NCBI RefSeq assembly: GCF_013373365.1
Contig: NZ_CP035925.1
Span: forward strand, 2,294,001 to 2,358,000
Origin: Lentibacillus sp. CBA3610
Lineage (GTDB): Bacteria; Bacillota; Bacilli; Bacillales; Amphibacillaceae
Direction: 5' to 3'
DNA length: 64,000 nt
Below, piece after piece: positions 1 to 9,191 of the stretch (its first letter is position 1; each line of letters opens with the position of its first letter). Both the position numbers and the translations under genes were made by a program. Below the pieces are notes generated by a model, which was given only the letters and a program-made list of their open reading frames with translations, did no database searches and was not told the DNA's origin.

Positions 1-884
1 AAAAAACCATGCATTTGGATGAAATGAATACTCATGACATTTTACAGGTGATGAACCAGGAAGATAAAACTGTTCCAGACGCCGTCAATAAAGAGATAGA
101 GCATATCGAAAAAGCTGTTTCAGCAGTGATTGACTCATTTACCAAGGGCGGCAGGCTGATTTATATGGGAGCCGGGACAAGCGGCCGTTTGGGAATCTTG
201 GATGCTGCGGAGTGCCCGCCGACATTTGGAACAGATCCGGAACAAGTTCAAAGCCTCATAGCCGGCGGTCAGACAGCCATTATGGAGGCTGTTGAAGGTG
301 CTGAAGATGATCCTAAACAGGCTGAAGCTGACTTGAAAGACGTAAATGTAAATGAAAACGATACAGTCATCGGACTGGCTGCCAGCGGGCGCACCCCGTA
401 TGTCATCGGCGGCTTGCAATACAGCAACAAGGCCGGTGCACACACTGTTGCCGTCAGCTGCAACAAAAATGCCAAATCCAGCAGTTACGCAAACACCCCC
501 ATCGAAGTTGAAGTCGGGCCTGAAATTTTAACAGGATCAACCCGATTAAAAGCAGGAACGGCGCAAAAACTCGTATTGAACATGATTTCAACAAGTTCCA
601 TGATTGGCATCGGCAAAGTCTATCAAAATCTCATGGTGGATGTACGGCCAACAAATCAAAAACTTATTGAACGGGCTAAAAATATTATTTCACTTGCTGC
701 ACAAGTTGATCATGATACAGCTGCAACCTATTTGGAAAAATCACATCATAACCCAAAAGCAGCGATTATTATGATCAAAATGCAATGCAATTATAAACAA
801 GCAACGCAACATCTGGAGCAGGCTAATGGATTTGTACGCGACGCTCTCAAACTGGCAAACAAGGAAGGTGAATCTAATGAATAA
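1..884 (+). CDS. murQ: N-acetylmuramic acid 6-phosphate etherase (5' end cut off)
   Basis: Cleaves the D-lactyl ether of MurNAc-6-phosphate to GlcNAc-6-phosphate plus lactate in cytosolic cell-wall sugar recycling. The SIS sugar-phosphate fold is clear: a GAGTSGRLG loop, then DAAECPPTF, GLAASGRTPY and LTGSTRLKAGTAQK, all typical of MurQ. The reading frame is open to the left edge (codons before the ATG at 9 read Lys-Thr), and MurQ proteins normally carry about 10-15 residues before this point, so the true start lies outside the window. The stop overlaps the ATG of the following PTS permease gene by 8 bases, so the two are co-transcribed and probably translationally coupled. Confidence 0.95.
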   Translation, partial: KTMHLDEMNTHDILQVMNQEDKTVPDAVNKEIEHIEKAVSAVIDSFTKGGRLIYMGAGTSGRLGILDAAECPPTFGTDPEQVQSLIAGGQTAIMEAVEGAEDDPKQAEADLKDVNVNENDTVIGLAASGRTPYVIGGLQYSNKAGAHTVAVSCNKNAKSSSYANTPIEVEVGPEILTGSTRLKAGTAQKLVLNMISTSSMIGIGKVYQNLMVDVRPTNQKLIERAKNIISLAAQVDHDTAATYLEKSHHNPKAAIIMIKMQCNYKQATQHLEQANGFVRDALKLANKEGESNE

Positions 885-2805
885 CCAGGAACTCTCGCAA
901 GCGATTGTGAAGCATCTTGGCGGTGAAAATAATATTACCAATCTCACCAATTGTATTACAAGACTTCGTATCGATTTGAAATCACGCAACAATGTGGACC
1001 TGGAAGCTATTAAAGAAATAGATGAGATCCTGAGTGTCATTGATCAGGGAACCATTCAAATCGTTCTGGGCCCAGGCAAAGTGACAAAAGTTGCAAACGA
1101 AATACACGAGAAAACGTCAATTGATGTCGATGTTGAAGACGCAGATGAAGACAGTGAATTTGATGTCGCTGGCGATACAAAAGCATCCTATAAAGCAAAG
1201 CAAACATCAATCTTTCAGCAATTATTCAGACATATCGGTAATATATTTGTTCCAATTGTCCCAGGCCTTGTAGCATCAGGGTTAATGCTGGGAATTGCAA
1301 ACCTGATCCTGAACCTGGCCGATGCAGAAATGATTAACCCGGCTGTACTCGAATCAGACTGGTACATGCTGCTTGAAGCAATCGGTAATCTGCTGTTTGG
1401 TTCGCTTGGCGTATTTGTCGGTATAAATACAGCCAGAGAATTCGGCGGGACCATGGTGCTTGGCGGCATCGCAGGCTTACTGATTTACGCACCTGTCTTA
1501 GGTGATATTGGAACCTTAAGTCTATTTGGATTGAACTTGAACATCAGCTCTGGTCTCGGTGGTTTGCTTGGTGTTATTGTCGCTGCCTATCTTTTCACAC
1601 GAATTGAAAAATTTATCCGCAAACGTGTACACGATAGCCTGGATCTCATTCTCACACCACTAATCACCGTCATGGTCGGATCACTGGCCACCATTGTCGT
1701 TATCCAGCCAATCGCAGGTGTGCTGATGGATGGTATTACGTGGTTCCTCGTTGATGTCATGCTTGAAGCAGGTGGTGTCATTGGCGGATTCATTCTCTCG
1801 GCCACATTCCTTCCACTTGTAACCGTGGGAATGCATCAGGGATTGATTCCGGTACACCTGGAACTCATTGATCAGTTTGGTTCAACCACACTGCTCCCTA
1901 TTCTTGCCATGGCAGGCGGTGGACAAGTCGGTGCTATGATCGCCATTTATATTAAAACAAAGAATAAACGGCTCAAAAATACAGTCGCAAGCGTTACCCC
2001 CGTTGGATTTCTCGGGATAGGCGAACCGCTCATTTATGGTGTTACCCTGCCACTTGGCCGGCCGTTTATTACAGCCAGTCTTGGAGCAGGATTTGGCGGT
2101 GCATTCCTATCTCTGTTCAGCGTAGGCGCAATCACTGTCGGTCCTTCAGGTATTGTCATGATTCCGCTTATTGCAGATAATAACTATTTACTCTATATTA
2201 TCGGGCTTGTCATTTCGTATATCGGCGGATTTATTCTGACCTATCTGTTCGGCTACAAGGAAGAAATGGTCCATAAGCTTTATGGTGACAGCACAGCTAA
2301 GACAAAAACAGCTCAGGCAAAAGAAGAAGCAAGTGCGTCCTCACAAATTCACGAAGAGACGCACATAAACAGCCCATTAACAGGCGAGTTACGCCCGTTG
2401 ACTGAGCTGACAGATGAAGTTTTCGCTACCGAAGCAGTCGGAAAAGGGGTAGCCATATATCCGAGAGAAGGTAAATTATACGCACCTGTAAGCGGCACGG
2501 TATCAACCGTTTTTCCAACCGGCCATGCCATTGGAATAACATCTGATAACGGTATTGAAATACTGTTGCACATTGGCCTTGACACGGTCGATATTAAGGA
2601 AAACGTATTTGAATTACACGTTGCAAAAGATGAGAAAGTTGAATCAGGCCAGCTTTTATGTACCTTTGATATCGATGCTATCACCAATAAAGGCTATGAT
2701 ATAACATCACCGATTGTGATCACCAATTCCGACAGCTATGAAACCATTAATCCAGTAAGTCAGAAGCAAATTGAAGCAGGAAGCAAATTGCTGGAAGTGA
2801 AATAA
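877..2805 (+). CDS. PTS system EIIBCA, MurNAc-type permease with fused EIIA
   Basis: Imports and phosphorylates a sugar, most likely N-acetylmuramic acid given the overlapping murQ. The 642-residue protein has an EIIB domain at about 1-90 with the phosphocysteine in TNCITRLR (Cys26), a polytopic EIIC domain at about 115-450 with the glucose-family IGEPLIYGVTLPLGRPF stretch, and a glucose-type EIIA domain from about 500 to the end with the phospho-histidine in ILLHIGLDTV. The start at 877 is set by AAGGAAGGTG six bases upstream; an in-frame ATG at 826 lies inside murQ and is unlikely. B. subtilis MurP is, from memory, an EIIBC without its own EIIA, so the fused EIIA here suggests independence from a shared EIIA-Glc. 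Specificity is inferred from context. Confidence 0.88.
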   Translation: MNNQELSQAIVKHLGGENNITNLTNCITRLRIDLKSRNNVDLEAIKEIDEILSVIDQGTIQIVLGPGKVTKVANEIHEKTSIDVDVEDADEDSEFDVAGDTKASYKAKQTSIFQQLFRHIGNIFVPIVPGLVASGLMLGIANLILNLADAEMINPAVLESDWYMLLEAIGNLLFGSLGVFVGINTAREFGGTMVLGGIAGLLIYAPVLGDIGTLSLFGLNLNISSGLGGLLGVIVAAYLFTRIEKFIRKRVHDSLDLILTPLITVMVGSLATIVVIQPIAGVLMDGITWFLVDVMLEAGGVIGGFILSATFLPLVTVGMHQGLIPVHLELIDQFGSTTLLPILAMAGGGQVGAMIAIYIKTKNKRLKNTVASVTPVGFLGIGEPLIYGVTLPLGRPFITASLGAGFGGAFLSLFSVGAITVGPSGIVMIPLIADNNYLLYIIGLVISYIGGFILTYLFGYKEEMVHKLYGDSTAKTKTAQAKEEASASSQIHEETHINSPLTGELRPLTELTDEVFATEAVGKGVAIYPREGKLYAPVSGTVSTVFPTGHAIGITSDNGIEILLHIGLDTVDIKENVFELHVAKDEKVESGQLLCTFDIDAITNKGYDITSPIVITNSDSYETINPVSQKQIEAGSKLLEVK

Positions 2806-2814
2806 GCAAAAAAC

Positions 2815-2848
2815 CGGGAACAAGGGCGATCCTTGTTCCCGACTTTTA
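2815..2848 (+). terminator. Intrinsic terminator after murQ-PTS operon
   Basis: An 11-bp perfect stem (CGGGAACAAGG / CCTTGTTCCCG) with a five-base loop, followed by ACTTTTAATT, lies ten bases after the PTS stop codon. Confidence 0.85.
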
Positions 2849-2896
2849 ATTGCTGCAGACCTTAAAGCGAAAAACCCCATCCTCCTTCCCATAAAC

Positions 2897-2934
2897 AAAA
2901 AATGGAACAGGAATAATCAAACAATCCCTGCTCC
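2897..2934 (-). terminator. Terminator of the glycine-betaine binding protein gene
   Basis: On the minus strand GGAGCAGG pairs with CCTGTTCC (one G-U pair) and is followed by six T residues. It lies ten bases past the stop of the binding-protein gene. Confidence 0.65.
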
Positions 2935-2943
2935 ACTCATCTA

Positions 2944-3873
2944 TTATTCTCTTGGTACCCCATCAAGCCATTCGTCAACCAGTTCAGGGTTATTGTCAAT
3001 AAATTCCTGAACAACCTCTGCCGGGTCCTGATCTTCATCATGAACTTTCGGCATCATTTCGTTAATCATGTCATAATTTTCCTCATATTGCTCGAGTACT
3101 TTATAAGCGCGCGGGGCATCTTCTTCCAAACCTTCACGGGCGACTGTGTAAATCTGGTCACCTTCACCGCCATAAACTTCTTCCGGATCTTCAAGCATTT
3201 TCAAATCCAGGACACCGAAAATCCAATGCGGCTGCCAAAGCGGCACAACTATCGGTTCTTCATTTTCAACGGCATCCTGCAATTCAGTAAGCATCGCCGC
3301 TTCGGAACTTGATGTCAGTTCCCAGTTGTCCAAGCCATACACGTCAAACGCTTCTTGTGTATTTTCCATAATACCGGCGCCTGGATCAATGCCAACGACT
3401 TCCCAATTGACGGCCTCACCGAGCTCCTCATTACCTTGTAAATCTTCCAGGGAGTTGACATCTTCCATGTAACTTGGAACGCCTAAAGACAGTGGTGCTT
3501 TATCAAGTACTTGTTTAACTTGATCAATATCGTTCTGGTACTCATCCCAATATGATCCGTGAGTGGCCGGGAGCCATGCAGATGTATGGAAATCCGCTGA
3601 ACCATCAGCAACACTGGACCACATCGGACCGGCCTCCACTTGTGTCAGTTCAACATTGTAGCCGACCATCTCAAGCAATGCGCCAAGCAGATGTGTACTG
3701 ATTGTTTCCCTTGCCCATGCAACATAAGGCTGGGTTAAATTTTCCTGACCAATTTCGGGTCCCTCACTTGTCTCTTCAGACCCCTCATCACCAGAGGAAT
3801 CCGCGTCTCCGCCATCATCCTCTTCTCCGTTGCCCCCACATGCAGCCAGGAGCATCGACAGCATAAGAATCAC
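2944..3873 (-). CDS. opuAC: Glycine betaine/proline-type ABC transporter substrate-binding lipoprotein
   Basis: Extracytoplasmic receptor for compatible solutes, anchored by a lipidated cysteine in MLLAACGGNG. A very acidic Glu/Asp/Ser linker follows, then an OpuAC-type domain with tryptophans typical of the aromatic ligand box (TQPYVAWARETIS, AGPMWSSV, TSAWLPATHGSYW, WQPHWIF). No ATPase or permease gene is adjacent, so it must work with a transporter encoded elsewhere or be an orphan receptor. Start problem: the GTG at 3873 gives a signal peptide lacking its positive N-region. Reading further upstream in frame gives DRKWKFRLTAFAV, and an AGGGGG box (3927-3932) lies eight bases before an in-frame ATT at 3918. 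The real start may therefore be that rare ATT codon. Confidence 0.88.
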   Translation of the reverse strand: MILMLSMLLAACGGNGEEDDGGDADSSGDEGSEETSEGPEIGQENLTQPYVAWARETISTHLLGALLEMVGYNVELTQVEAGPMWSSVADGSADFHTSAWLPATHGSYWDEYQNDIDQVKQVLDKAPLSLGVPSYMEDVNSLEDLQGNEELGEAVNWEVVGIDPGAGIMENTQEAFDVYGLDNWELTSSSEAAMLTELQDAVENEEPIVVPLWQPHWIFGVLDLKMLEDPEEVYGGEGDQIYTVAREGLEEDAPRAYKVLEQYEENYDMINEMMPKVHDEDQDPAEVVQEFIDNNPELVDEWLDGVPRE

Positions 3874-4353
3874 AGCAAAAGCTGTCAGTCTAAACTTCCA
3901 TTTGCGATCTGTGAAAATAGAAAAAACCCCCTAAGTTTTTTAGTTCGGGACTCTCTATTGCCTTTTTCAATTTTTTAAAGGTATAAAAGAGTCTGCTGCT
4001 GATCATTGTAAAAAATCCTGTCTGGGTCACTTCATTTAAAATGATAAACATGACCTCCCCGGCAATTCACAATTAACCAGCAATAAACAAACCAAACCTG
4101 TCTTATATACTACCAAAGAACGGCTATCAATTGAAAATGAGTATTTAAAACATATTCCGTTTTATAAGAGGTATAATTAGGAATAAGTGGATTAAGTGAG
4201 ATTATTGGGTGATTTTTAGGTATTACACGTCTATCTGCCGGTTTTTGAATGTTGCAATGGAATCCTTGGTTCCCTTTCATCTTTTTAACAACATGCTTTT
4301 CGTAAATCAAGTCAGCCTCAAACAATCAGCTAAGGTGCCCGCTTCCAGACTTT

Positions 4354-4370
4354 GGGACAGAGGGTCAGAC
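4354..4370 (+). repeat. Partial GGGAC-type palindromic repeat
   Basis: GGGACAGAGGGTCAGAC matches the left two thirds of the repeat found complete at 22049, 39589, 59461 and 59496; the GTCCC arm is missing. Confidence 0.6.
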
Positions 4371-4894
4371 AGTAACCATGAGAATCAGTTAACAGCATAC
4401 TCGAACGATTGAGGTGGAGTCTTACTGCCAGTTACGTGCGAGATAAAAACTCAATTTTAGTTCTACCATACTGTTGGTTCTATCCAAATCATCATTTCCA
4501 GTATTTTTATATTTTTTTACTTCCTGTCGTTTTGGTTGTACGGTAAAATCTGCGGAGAGTAGCTTCGACATAGTATATCACTTTATACTTATTCACATCC
4601 AGTCCCTGTGTCCTCCAGTATTCTGGATAAATTTTTAGCATACATTTGATATTTTTTATAGGTATCCTTGTAAATTTCCTCGGGACTATGATAGAAACAT
4701 TCAATGTCCCAGAGGCATTGGGCGATTTCTAGTATTAGAGACGCTTTAAACGGATGGCTGGGCGATTGCTCGATGATAAATCGATTTAAATAGAAATGTC
4801 TTTTTTATGGTTACAATTGCTCAACCAATGATTCAGCAGAAGACAAATCACTTTATGCATAACTTTCTTGGGTGAAGTGGGAGATGGTGTTAGC

Positions 4895-4930
4895 TGGGTC
4901 ACGGGGGCTGACCAAATAACCCCGCGTCCC
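4895..4930 (+). repeat. Degenerate GGGAC-type palindromic repeat
   Basis: GGGTCACGGGGGCTGACC followed by CCCCGCGTCCC resembles the right half of the family with an insertion between the arms. Confidence 0.4.
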
Positions 4931-5020
4931 TCAAATAACTCTATGCCCTTTTTCAGTGCTTTCGTTTACCTAATCACTGTCGAAGTTGAGACTGACTTAG
5001 CAAGAGTTTTTCCTTGGTTT

Positions 5021-6268
5021 TCAACTTCGAAAGTTAAGTACTATAGTTAAGCCAATACCTACAACCAATCCCACAAACACACCCATTATTAATGTAGCAG
5101 TAAATGTGGCTAAAAATATAAATGCTTGAAGGGGTTCATTTTTTTGATAGTGTCTAAGTTGCTTTACATTTATCAGATTAACAACCGCAATAATTATGAT
5201 TGCTGCAAGTGTTGCTTTTGGGAGATAATAAAACAAAGGAGTTACGTAAAAGATAGCTAATAACATCAAAAATGCTGTAATAAAAAGGGAGAATTTTGTC
5301 TTTGCACCGGACTCGTAGTTGACAGCAGTTCTAGAAATGGCACCAGCAACAGGGATCGAACCTACAAGGGAGCTCGTCATATTAGCAAAACCTAGGCTAA
5401 CCAATTCTTGATTGGAATTTAGATCTTCATTTTCTTTATCTGCCAGGTTTTTAGCCACAGAGAATGATTCAAAGAACGATATAAACCCGATTATTAAGGC
5501 AATTGGGACTAAGGCATAGATTGTTTCCATAGCAGGAAGACTTAATGCAACATTTGGGGATTCCCGTGAAATCCCACCGACTATTTCTACACCTTTTTTA
5601 TCTAAATCAAAATAATCTACAACTAGAATGGAAGTAATAATAATAATAAGTGGACCAGGAGATACACGAAATATCTTTTTTAAGACTAGTAAAAAAAGAA
5701 GACTTATTAATCCGATCATCACAGTTAATACATGTGCTTTGGGAATAGTAGTCATAATTTCAAGAGAATAAGCAAGGAAATTTTGATACGATGACGTAGT
5801 AGCGCCTATAATTGAATCCATCTGATTAAAAATGATAATAATTGCTAAAGCGGAGGTGAAACCGCCAATTACTGCGGGAGAAACATATTTTAATAAGGAG
5901 CCAACCTTTAGTAATCCCAATATTAATTGCACAATACCAACCAGTAAAGAAAGAATAACCATAATTTCTAAAAAACGTTCAGAATCTGGCTTTGCCACAC
6001 TGGATACGGCTGTAAATGCCAAAAGAGATACGATAGATACGGGTCCTACAGATAAATATTTCGAACTACCAAAAAGAGCATAAATTATTAACGGAAAGGT
6101 ACCCGACAGTAAACCCATTGTAAGCGGAACTCCTGCTATAATTGCATAAGCCATACTTTGTGGGAGTAATAAGAATGTTACGATTACTCCAGCAGTAATG
6201 TCACCTGTAAAATTTGAGGCATTATAAGGTAAAAGTTGCTTTAGTCCAAGTAGTGGTTTAAGAATCAT
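5021..6268 (-). CDS. SulP-family anion permease lacking the STAS domain
   Basis: Membrane transporter of the SulP (SLC26-like) family, which usually carries sulfate, bicarbonate or other anions. The N-terminus shows the family signature FTGDITAGVIVTFLLLPQSM and about 10-12 hydrophobic segments, with SIPVAGAISRTAVN typical of the core. The start at 6268 is supported by GGAAGGAG eight bases upstream; the upstream ATG at 6298 has no such support. The protein ends at about 415 residues, right after the last membrane segment (GIGLTIVLNFRS), where normal family members continue into a cytosolic STAS domain of more than 100 residues. It may be a natural short form or a 3'-truncated gene; an inverted repeat at the stop hints at rearrangement. 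Substrate unknown. Confidence 0.85.
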   Translation of the reverse strand: MILKPLLGLKQLLPYNASNFTGDITAGVIVTFLLLPQSMAYAIIAGVPLTMGLLSGTFPLIIYALFGSSKYLSVGPVSIVSLLAFTAVSSVAKPDSERFLEIMVILSLLVGIVQLILGLLKVGSLLKYVSPAVIGGFTSALAIIIIFNQMDSIIGATTSSYQNFLAYSLEIMTTIPKAHVLTVMIGLISLLFLLVLKKIFRVSPGPLIIIITSILVVDYFDLDKKGVEIVGGISRESPNVALSLPAMETIYALVPIALIIGFISFFESFSVAKNLADKENEDLNSNQELVSLGFANMTSSLVGSIPVAGAISRTAVNYESGAKTKFSLFITAFLMLLAIFYVTPLFYYLPKATLAAIIIIAVVNLINVKQLRHYQKNEPLQAFIFLATFTATLIMGVFVGLVVGIGLTIVLNFRS

Positions 6269-7411
6269 CTCATATGCTCCTTCCCAAAGTACTAACACTA
6301 CACTTGTACTATATTTGGGAAGTTATAGTTTTATTCTCCTTGACTTATGTTCGCGTTAACAGCAATACCATTACATTTGTGTTCTCGTTGATTTATATAA
6401 ACGTGAAATTATTGTTCATGGTGCAAATCCTTATAATAGTACAATTTTATTTCAACGTACAACACTCAAGCAGGATTGAATTGAACGATTTTTATTGGCT
6501 GCTAAGCGGATAAAAGGCTCTATCTGTCTTATCGCAGACAGTTTTTTGCCTGAGAAGATTTAAACAATGTGATGCTTTCCATTGAAAGTTGGAAATATCA
6601 AGAGTGTCATGAACGAGTTTCAGCAATTGAAAAGCATCGAAAAAGCTGATTCATCGTCTCCTGTTTGTTGGATCATGATATAGTTTGTAACGAACGTACC
6701 TTAAATATACTGGAGAACACAGTAGAAACCAGGAACGGCCAAAAACAGCACACATTCCTGAGCGACCTCAAAATTAGACGAAAAAATGCGACAAACCTTC
6801 TGATGGCGGAAAAAAGCCGATGAGAAATTAAAGGATTCAATAATCAAAAAATATCCAATATAACATTGAGCACGCTAGTAGCCATAACTATCAGGGGATG
6901 AAAAATCACTATCTTCTTACACAAAAGACGGATATTTTTAAGCAGTTGTTTGAAAAAGGTGCAGTCTTAAAAAAACACAAAAAACGGCAAAAGCAATATC
7001 CTCAAAACTGTTAGCACCCGATTTTTAATAGATGAGGATATAAAGAATTCGGTAACCCCAAAAGGAGTTTTTACTCTAACTTTTGGGGTGCAGTACATTA
7101 ACCTTATGGTTTCATCATCAAAAGGTCGATAATAAGCAACTAATCACATTATCTAAATTATATACATTCTAGAAAATATTTTTGGATAATTGCTATCTTT
7201 TTTATAAAATAGGGAGATTTATTTTATGCAATACTCCGATAATATGTTTTAGTCGACTTCTAAATATACAGAAATTTACTCTTCATAGTTGATATTACTC
7301 CATAAATTTTCACCACTTCTAGTAGACTGCTTTTATAATTTACTTAATTTCATAGTTCGGAAAGTCTTTTTCGGTGATTACGAACTGGAGCCTCCCCACT
7401 TTAAAATGTTG
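6269..7411. other. 1.1 kb gene-poor region with transposon debris
   Basis: No ORF here has a ribosome site or recognisable domain. The only identifiable item is an IS3-type terminal sequence at 7075-7097 next to an inverted ACCCCAAAAG/CTTTTGGGGT pair (7055-7089). The rest may be a decayed element, but I could not recognise transposase motifs. Confidence 0.5.
7075..7097 (+). mobile_element. Solo right end of an IS3-family element
   Basis: The sequence ends in TTTTGGGGTGCAGTACA, which is the complement of the TGTACTGCACCCC terminal repeat common in IS3/IS150-type elements. No matching left end was found nearby, so this is a remnant. Confidence 0.5.
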
Positions 7412-8692
7412 TTACATAAACTCATTAATTCCTAGCGTAACAAAAACAACTATCACAAAGACAAGTGCGGCGTTTTGAAAAAAATTATTCTTAAATTGCT
7501 TTGTTACATATCTTGAGTTTAAAAGATACAGTAAAGTAATGGCCAAAAAAGGAATAAATGCTGAACCCAGCGCAGCATATAGTAACACTAAACCAATTGG
7601 TTGGTTAAATATATATAGTAACATGGAAGGGAATGTCAACCAGGCCAGAAAGAACTTATAAGCAGGGTCTTTGATGGATACAGGGTTACCGTTACTACTC
7701 TGTGTTAATTCTTTTTTCTTTTTGTTTTTCTTCATAATGCGAATAAAATCCGCAAATAAATAAGGGATGCCATTCCATGAACCAATTAATGAGCTGCAAG
7801 TGGCTGCCCAAAAGCCAATATTTAAAATTAACTGTGGAACTGAGCCAAAATTTTCACCATAAATATTCAAAAAATCACGCATACCTTGTGCTCCTTCAAA
7901 AGATACGCTGCCGCCATATAGAAATTGAGTACTGACTAACATAAGAGAAATTGAGAATATTCCGGTCATGATATAAGCAAATGATGCATCCAAACGCATT
8001 ATTGGTAACCAGGAAGCGTCTCGCCATCCTTTTTCACGTATCCAATAACCATATGATGCTAATGCCAGTGTTCCCCCTATCCCTCCAATAATACCTAGAA
8101 TTCGGAATAGAGAGCCATCAGGAATCCCTAACGAAAATGCTTCCCAGGGGACAGTTCTCAGGCTTGGAATAAGCATAATTGCTGAGCCAACAACCGTCAC
8201 AAACATAGTCCCGATCAATACGATGATAACCCGTTCAAAAATTTTGTAACGTCCGAACCAAATCAAAAGAAAACCCGCAATGGAATGTATGATAGCCCAT
8301 GCCCATACAGGTATTACAGGGAGCATCGCATGCATCATAATACCGCATGCCGTACCTATTGCCGCTCCATAGATAAGACCAAATAAAGTGACATAGATAA
8401 CGAAGTATCCCATTGTCCAACGCCCCAGAAGTCGCCACCCTTCCAAGATTGTTTTGCCAGTAGCAAGTGTCCATCTGGCTACACCTTCTGAAAGTAAAAG
8501 TTTTAATGACACACCTATAATTACTGCCCATGCTAATACCATCCCAAAATCTGCACCAGCTACGGTTGACGTTACCAAGTCACCAGAACCAATTCCAGTA
8601 GCAGCTAAAATAATACCTGGACCGATAATCTTGAGTTTAGCCTTAAAATTAATAGGCTTTGTTGAAACAGTCTCGGGTACTCTTTTTTCCAT
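7412..8692 (-). CDS. Nramp-fold transporter without the metal-binding motifs
   Basis: Integral membrane protein of about 426 residues with 11 or so hydrophobic segments and the Nramp opening GPGIILAATGIGSGD. In true Nramp Mn/Fe transporters the first helix carries Asp-Pro-Gly-Asn and helix 6 Met-Pro-His as metal ligands. Here those positions read approximately Gly-Ser-Gly-Asp (residues ~33-36) and Ala-Ser-Tyr (in TLALASYGYWIR). The canonical ligands are therefore absent and a divalent metal is an unlikely substrate. The start at 8692 follows GGGAGG by seven bases. It lies downstream of a carbamoylase/amidohydrolase/permease cluster on the same strand, suggesting an organic or amino-acid-like substrate (inference). 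Confidence 0.8.
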   Translation of the reverse strand: MEKRVPETVSTKPINFKAKLKIIGPGIILAATGIGSGDLVTSTVAGADFGMVLAWAVIIGVSLKLLLSEGVARWTLATGKTILEGWRLLGRWTMGYFVIYVTLFGLIYGAAIGTACGIMMHAMLPVIPVWAWAIIHSIAGFLLIWFGRYKIFERVIIVLIGTMFVTVVGSAIMLIPSLRTVPWEAFSLGIPDGSLFRILGIIGGIGGTLALASYGYWIREKGWRDASWLPIMRLDASFAYIMTGIFSISLMLVSTQFLYGGSVSFEGAQGMRDFLNIYGENFGSVPQLILNIGFWAATCSSLIGSWNGIPYLFADFIRIMKKNKKKKELTQSSNGNPVSIKDPAYKFFLAWLTFPSMLLYIFNQPIGLVLLYAALGSAFIPFLAITLLYLLNSRYVTKQFKNNFFQNAALVFVIVVFVTLGINEFM

Positions 8693-9191
8693 TAAGATAC
8701 CTCCCACAATAAGTTTAAATACCTGTAAAAGATCGGCCTCTTACCAATTCAAAACCCCTATAACCTGTGCGCGTCCAACACATTTATCTTTGTCCCTCAA
8801 AAATGATACCGTTTACAAATAATGTTGTATTTAACGTTTGTTGGTGGGTATATGATTATTTAATGATTATTCTGCAAATTATACTAATTAGAAAATACAT
8901 TGAACGTTATTAAAAACCTTTATATCAAGGGGGACGAGGTGTCTTAATTTCTCGTCAATCAACCTGAGCATATATATTGCTTACAACACCTCAAAGATAA
9001 CAAACCTTCACTTGACTATTACAGAAATTATTCACTTACAATAAATAATCATATTACATCCCCCTCATCCTCGCATTTAGATGAGGGGGGATAAAGATAG
9101 TTCCATCACTTTATTGTTTTATGTCAATTATGGAAATTGGCCAGGGATGATTTGTGAATTTAAAATAGGTTCCATCTTCATTTTATAATAT
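8693..9191. other. Intergenic region with one hairpin
   Basis: Nearly 500 bases between the Nramp-like gene and the M20 hydrolase gene. It holds the hairpin at 9058-9092 and presumably the Nramp-like gene's own promoter. No small gene was recognised. Confidence 0.5.
9058..9092 (-). terminator. Hairpin downstream of the M20 hydrolase gene
   Basis: ATCCCCCTCATC pairs with GATGAGGGGGGAT around a ten-base loop. There is no T-run on the minus strand, so the terminator role is tentative. It would separate the hydrolase operon from the Nramp-like gene. Confidence 0.5.

Larger units (their letters stand above)
3919..5020. other. 1.1 kb without a convincing gene
   Basis: Contains fragments of the GGGAC/GTCCC palindrome family (4354-4370 and 4895-4930). 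It also holds an open 44-codon stretch on the minus strand (about 4601-4735, with no start codon or ribosome site) that may be a gene relic. Near the SulP stop there is an inverted repeat built on TCAACTTCG / CGAAGTTGA (about 4979-5030). I see no intact gene. Confidence 0.5.

Noticed and set aside
4110..4412. Short ORFs on both strands upstream of the betaine-binding protein gene
   Set aside because: No ribosome sites, no recognisable motifs, and they overlap repeat fragments.
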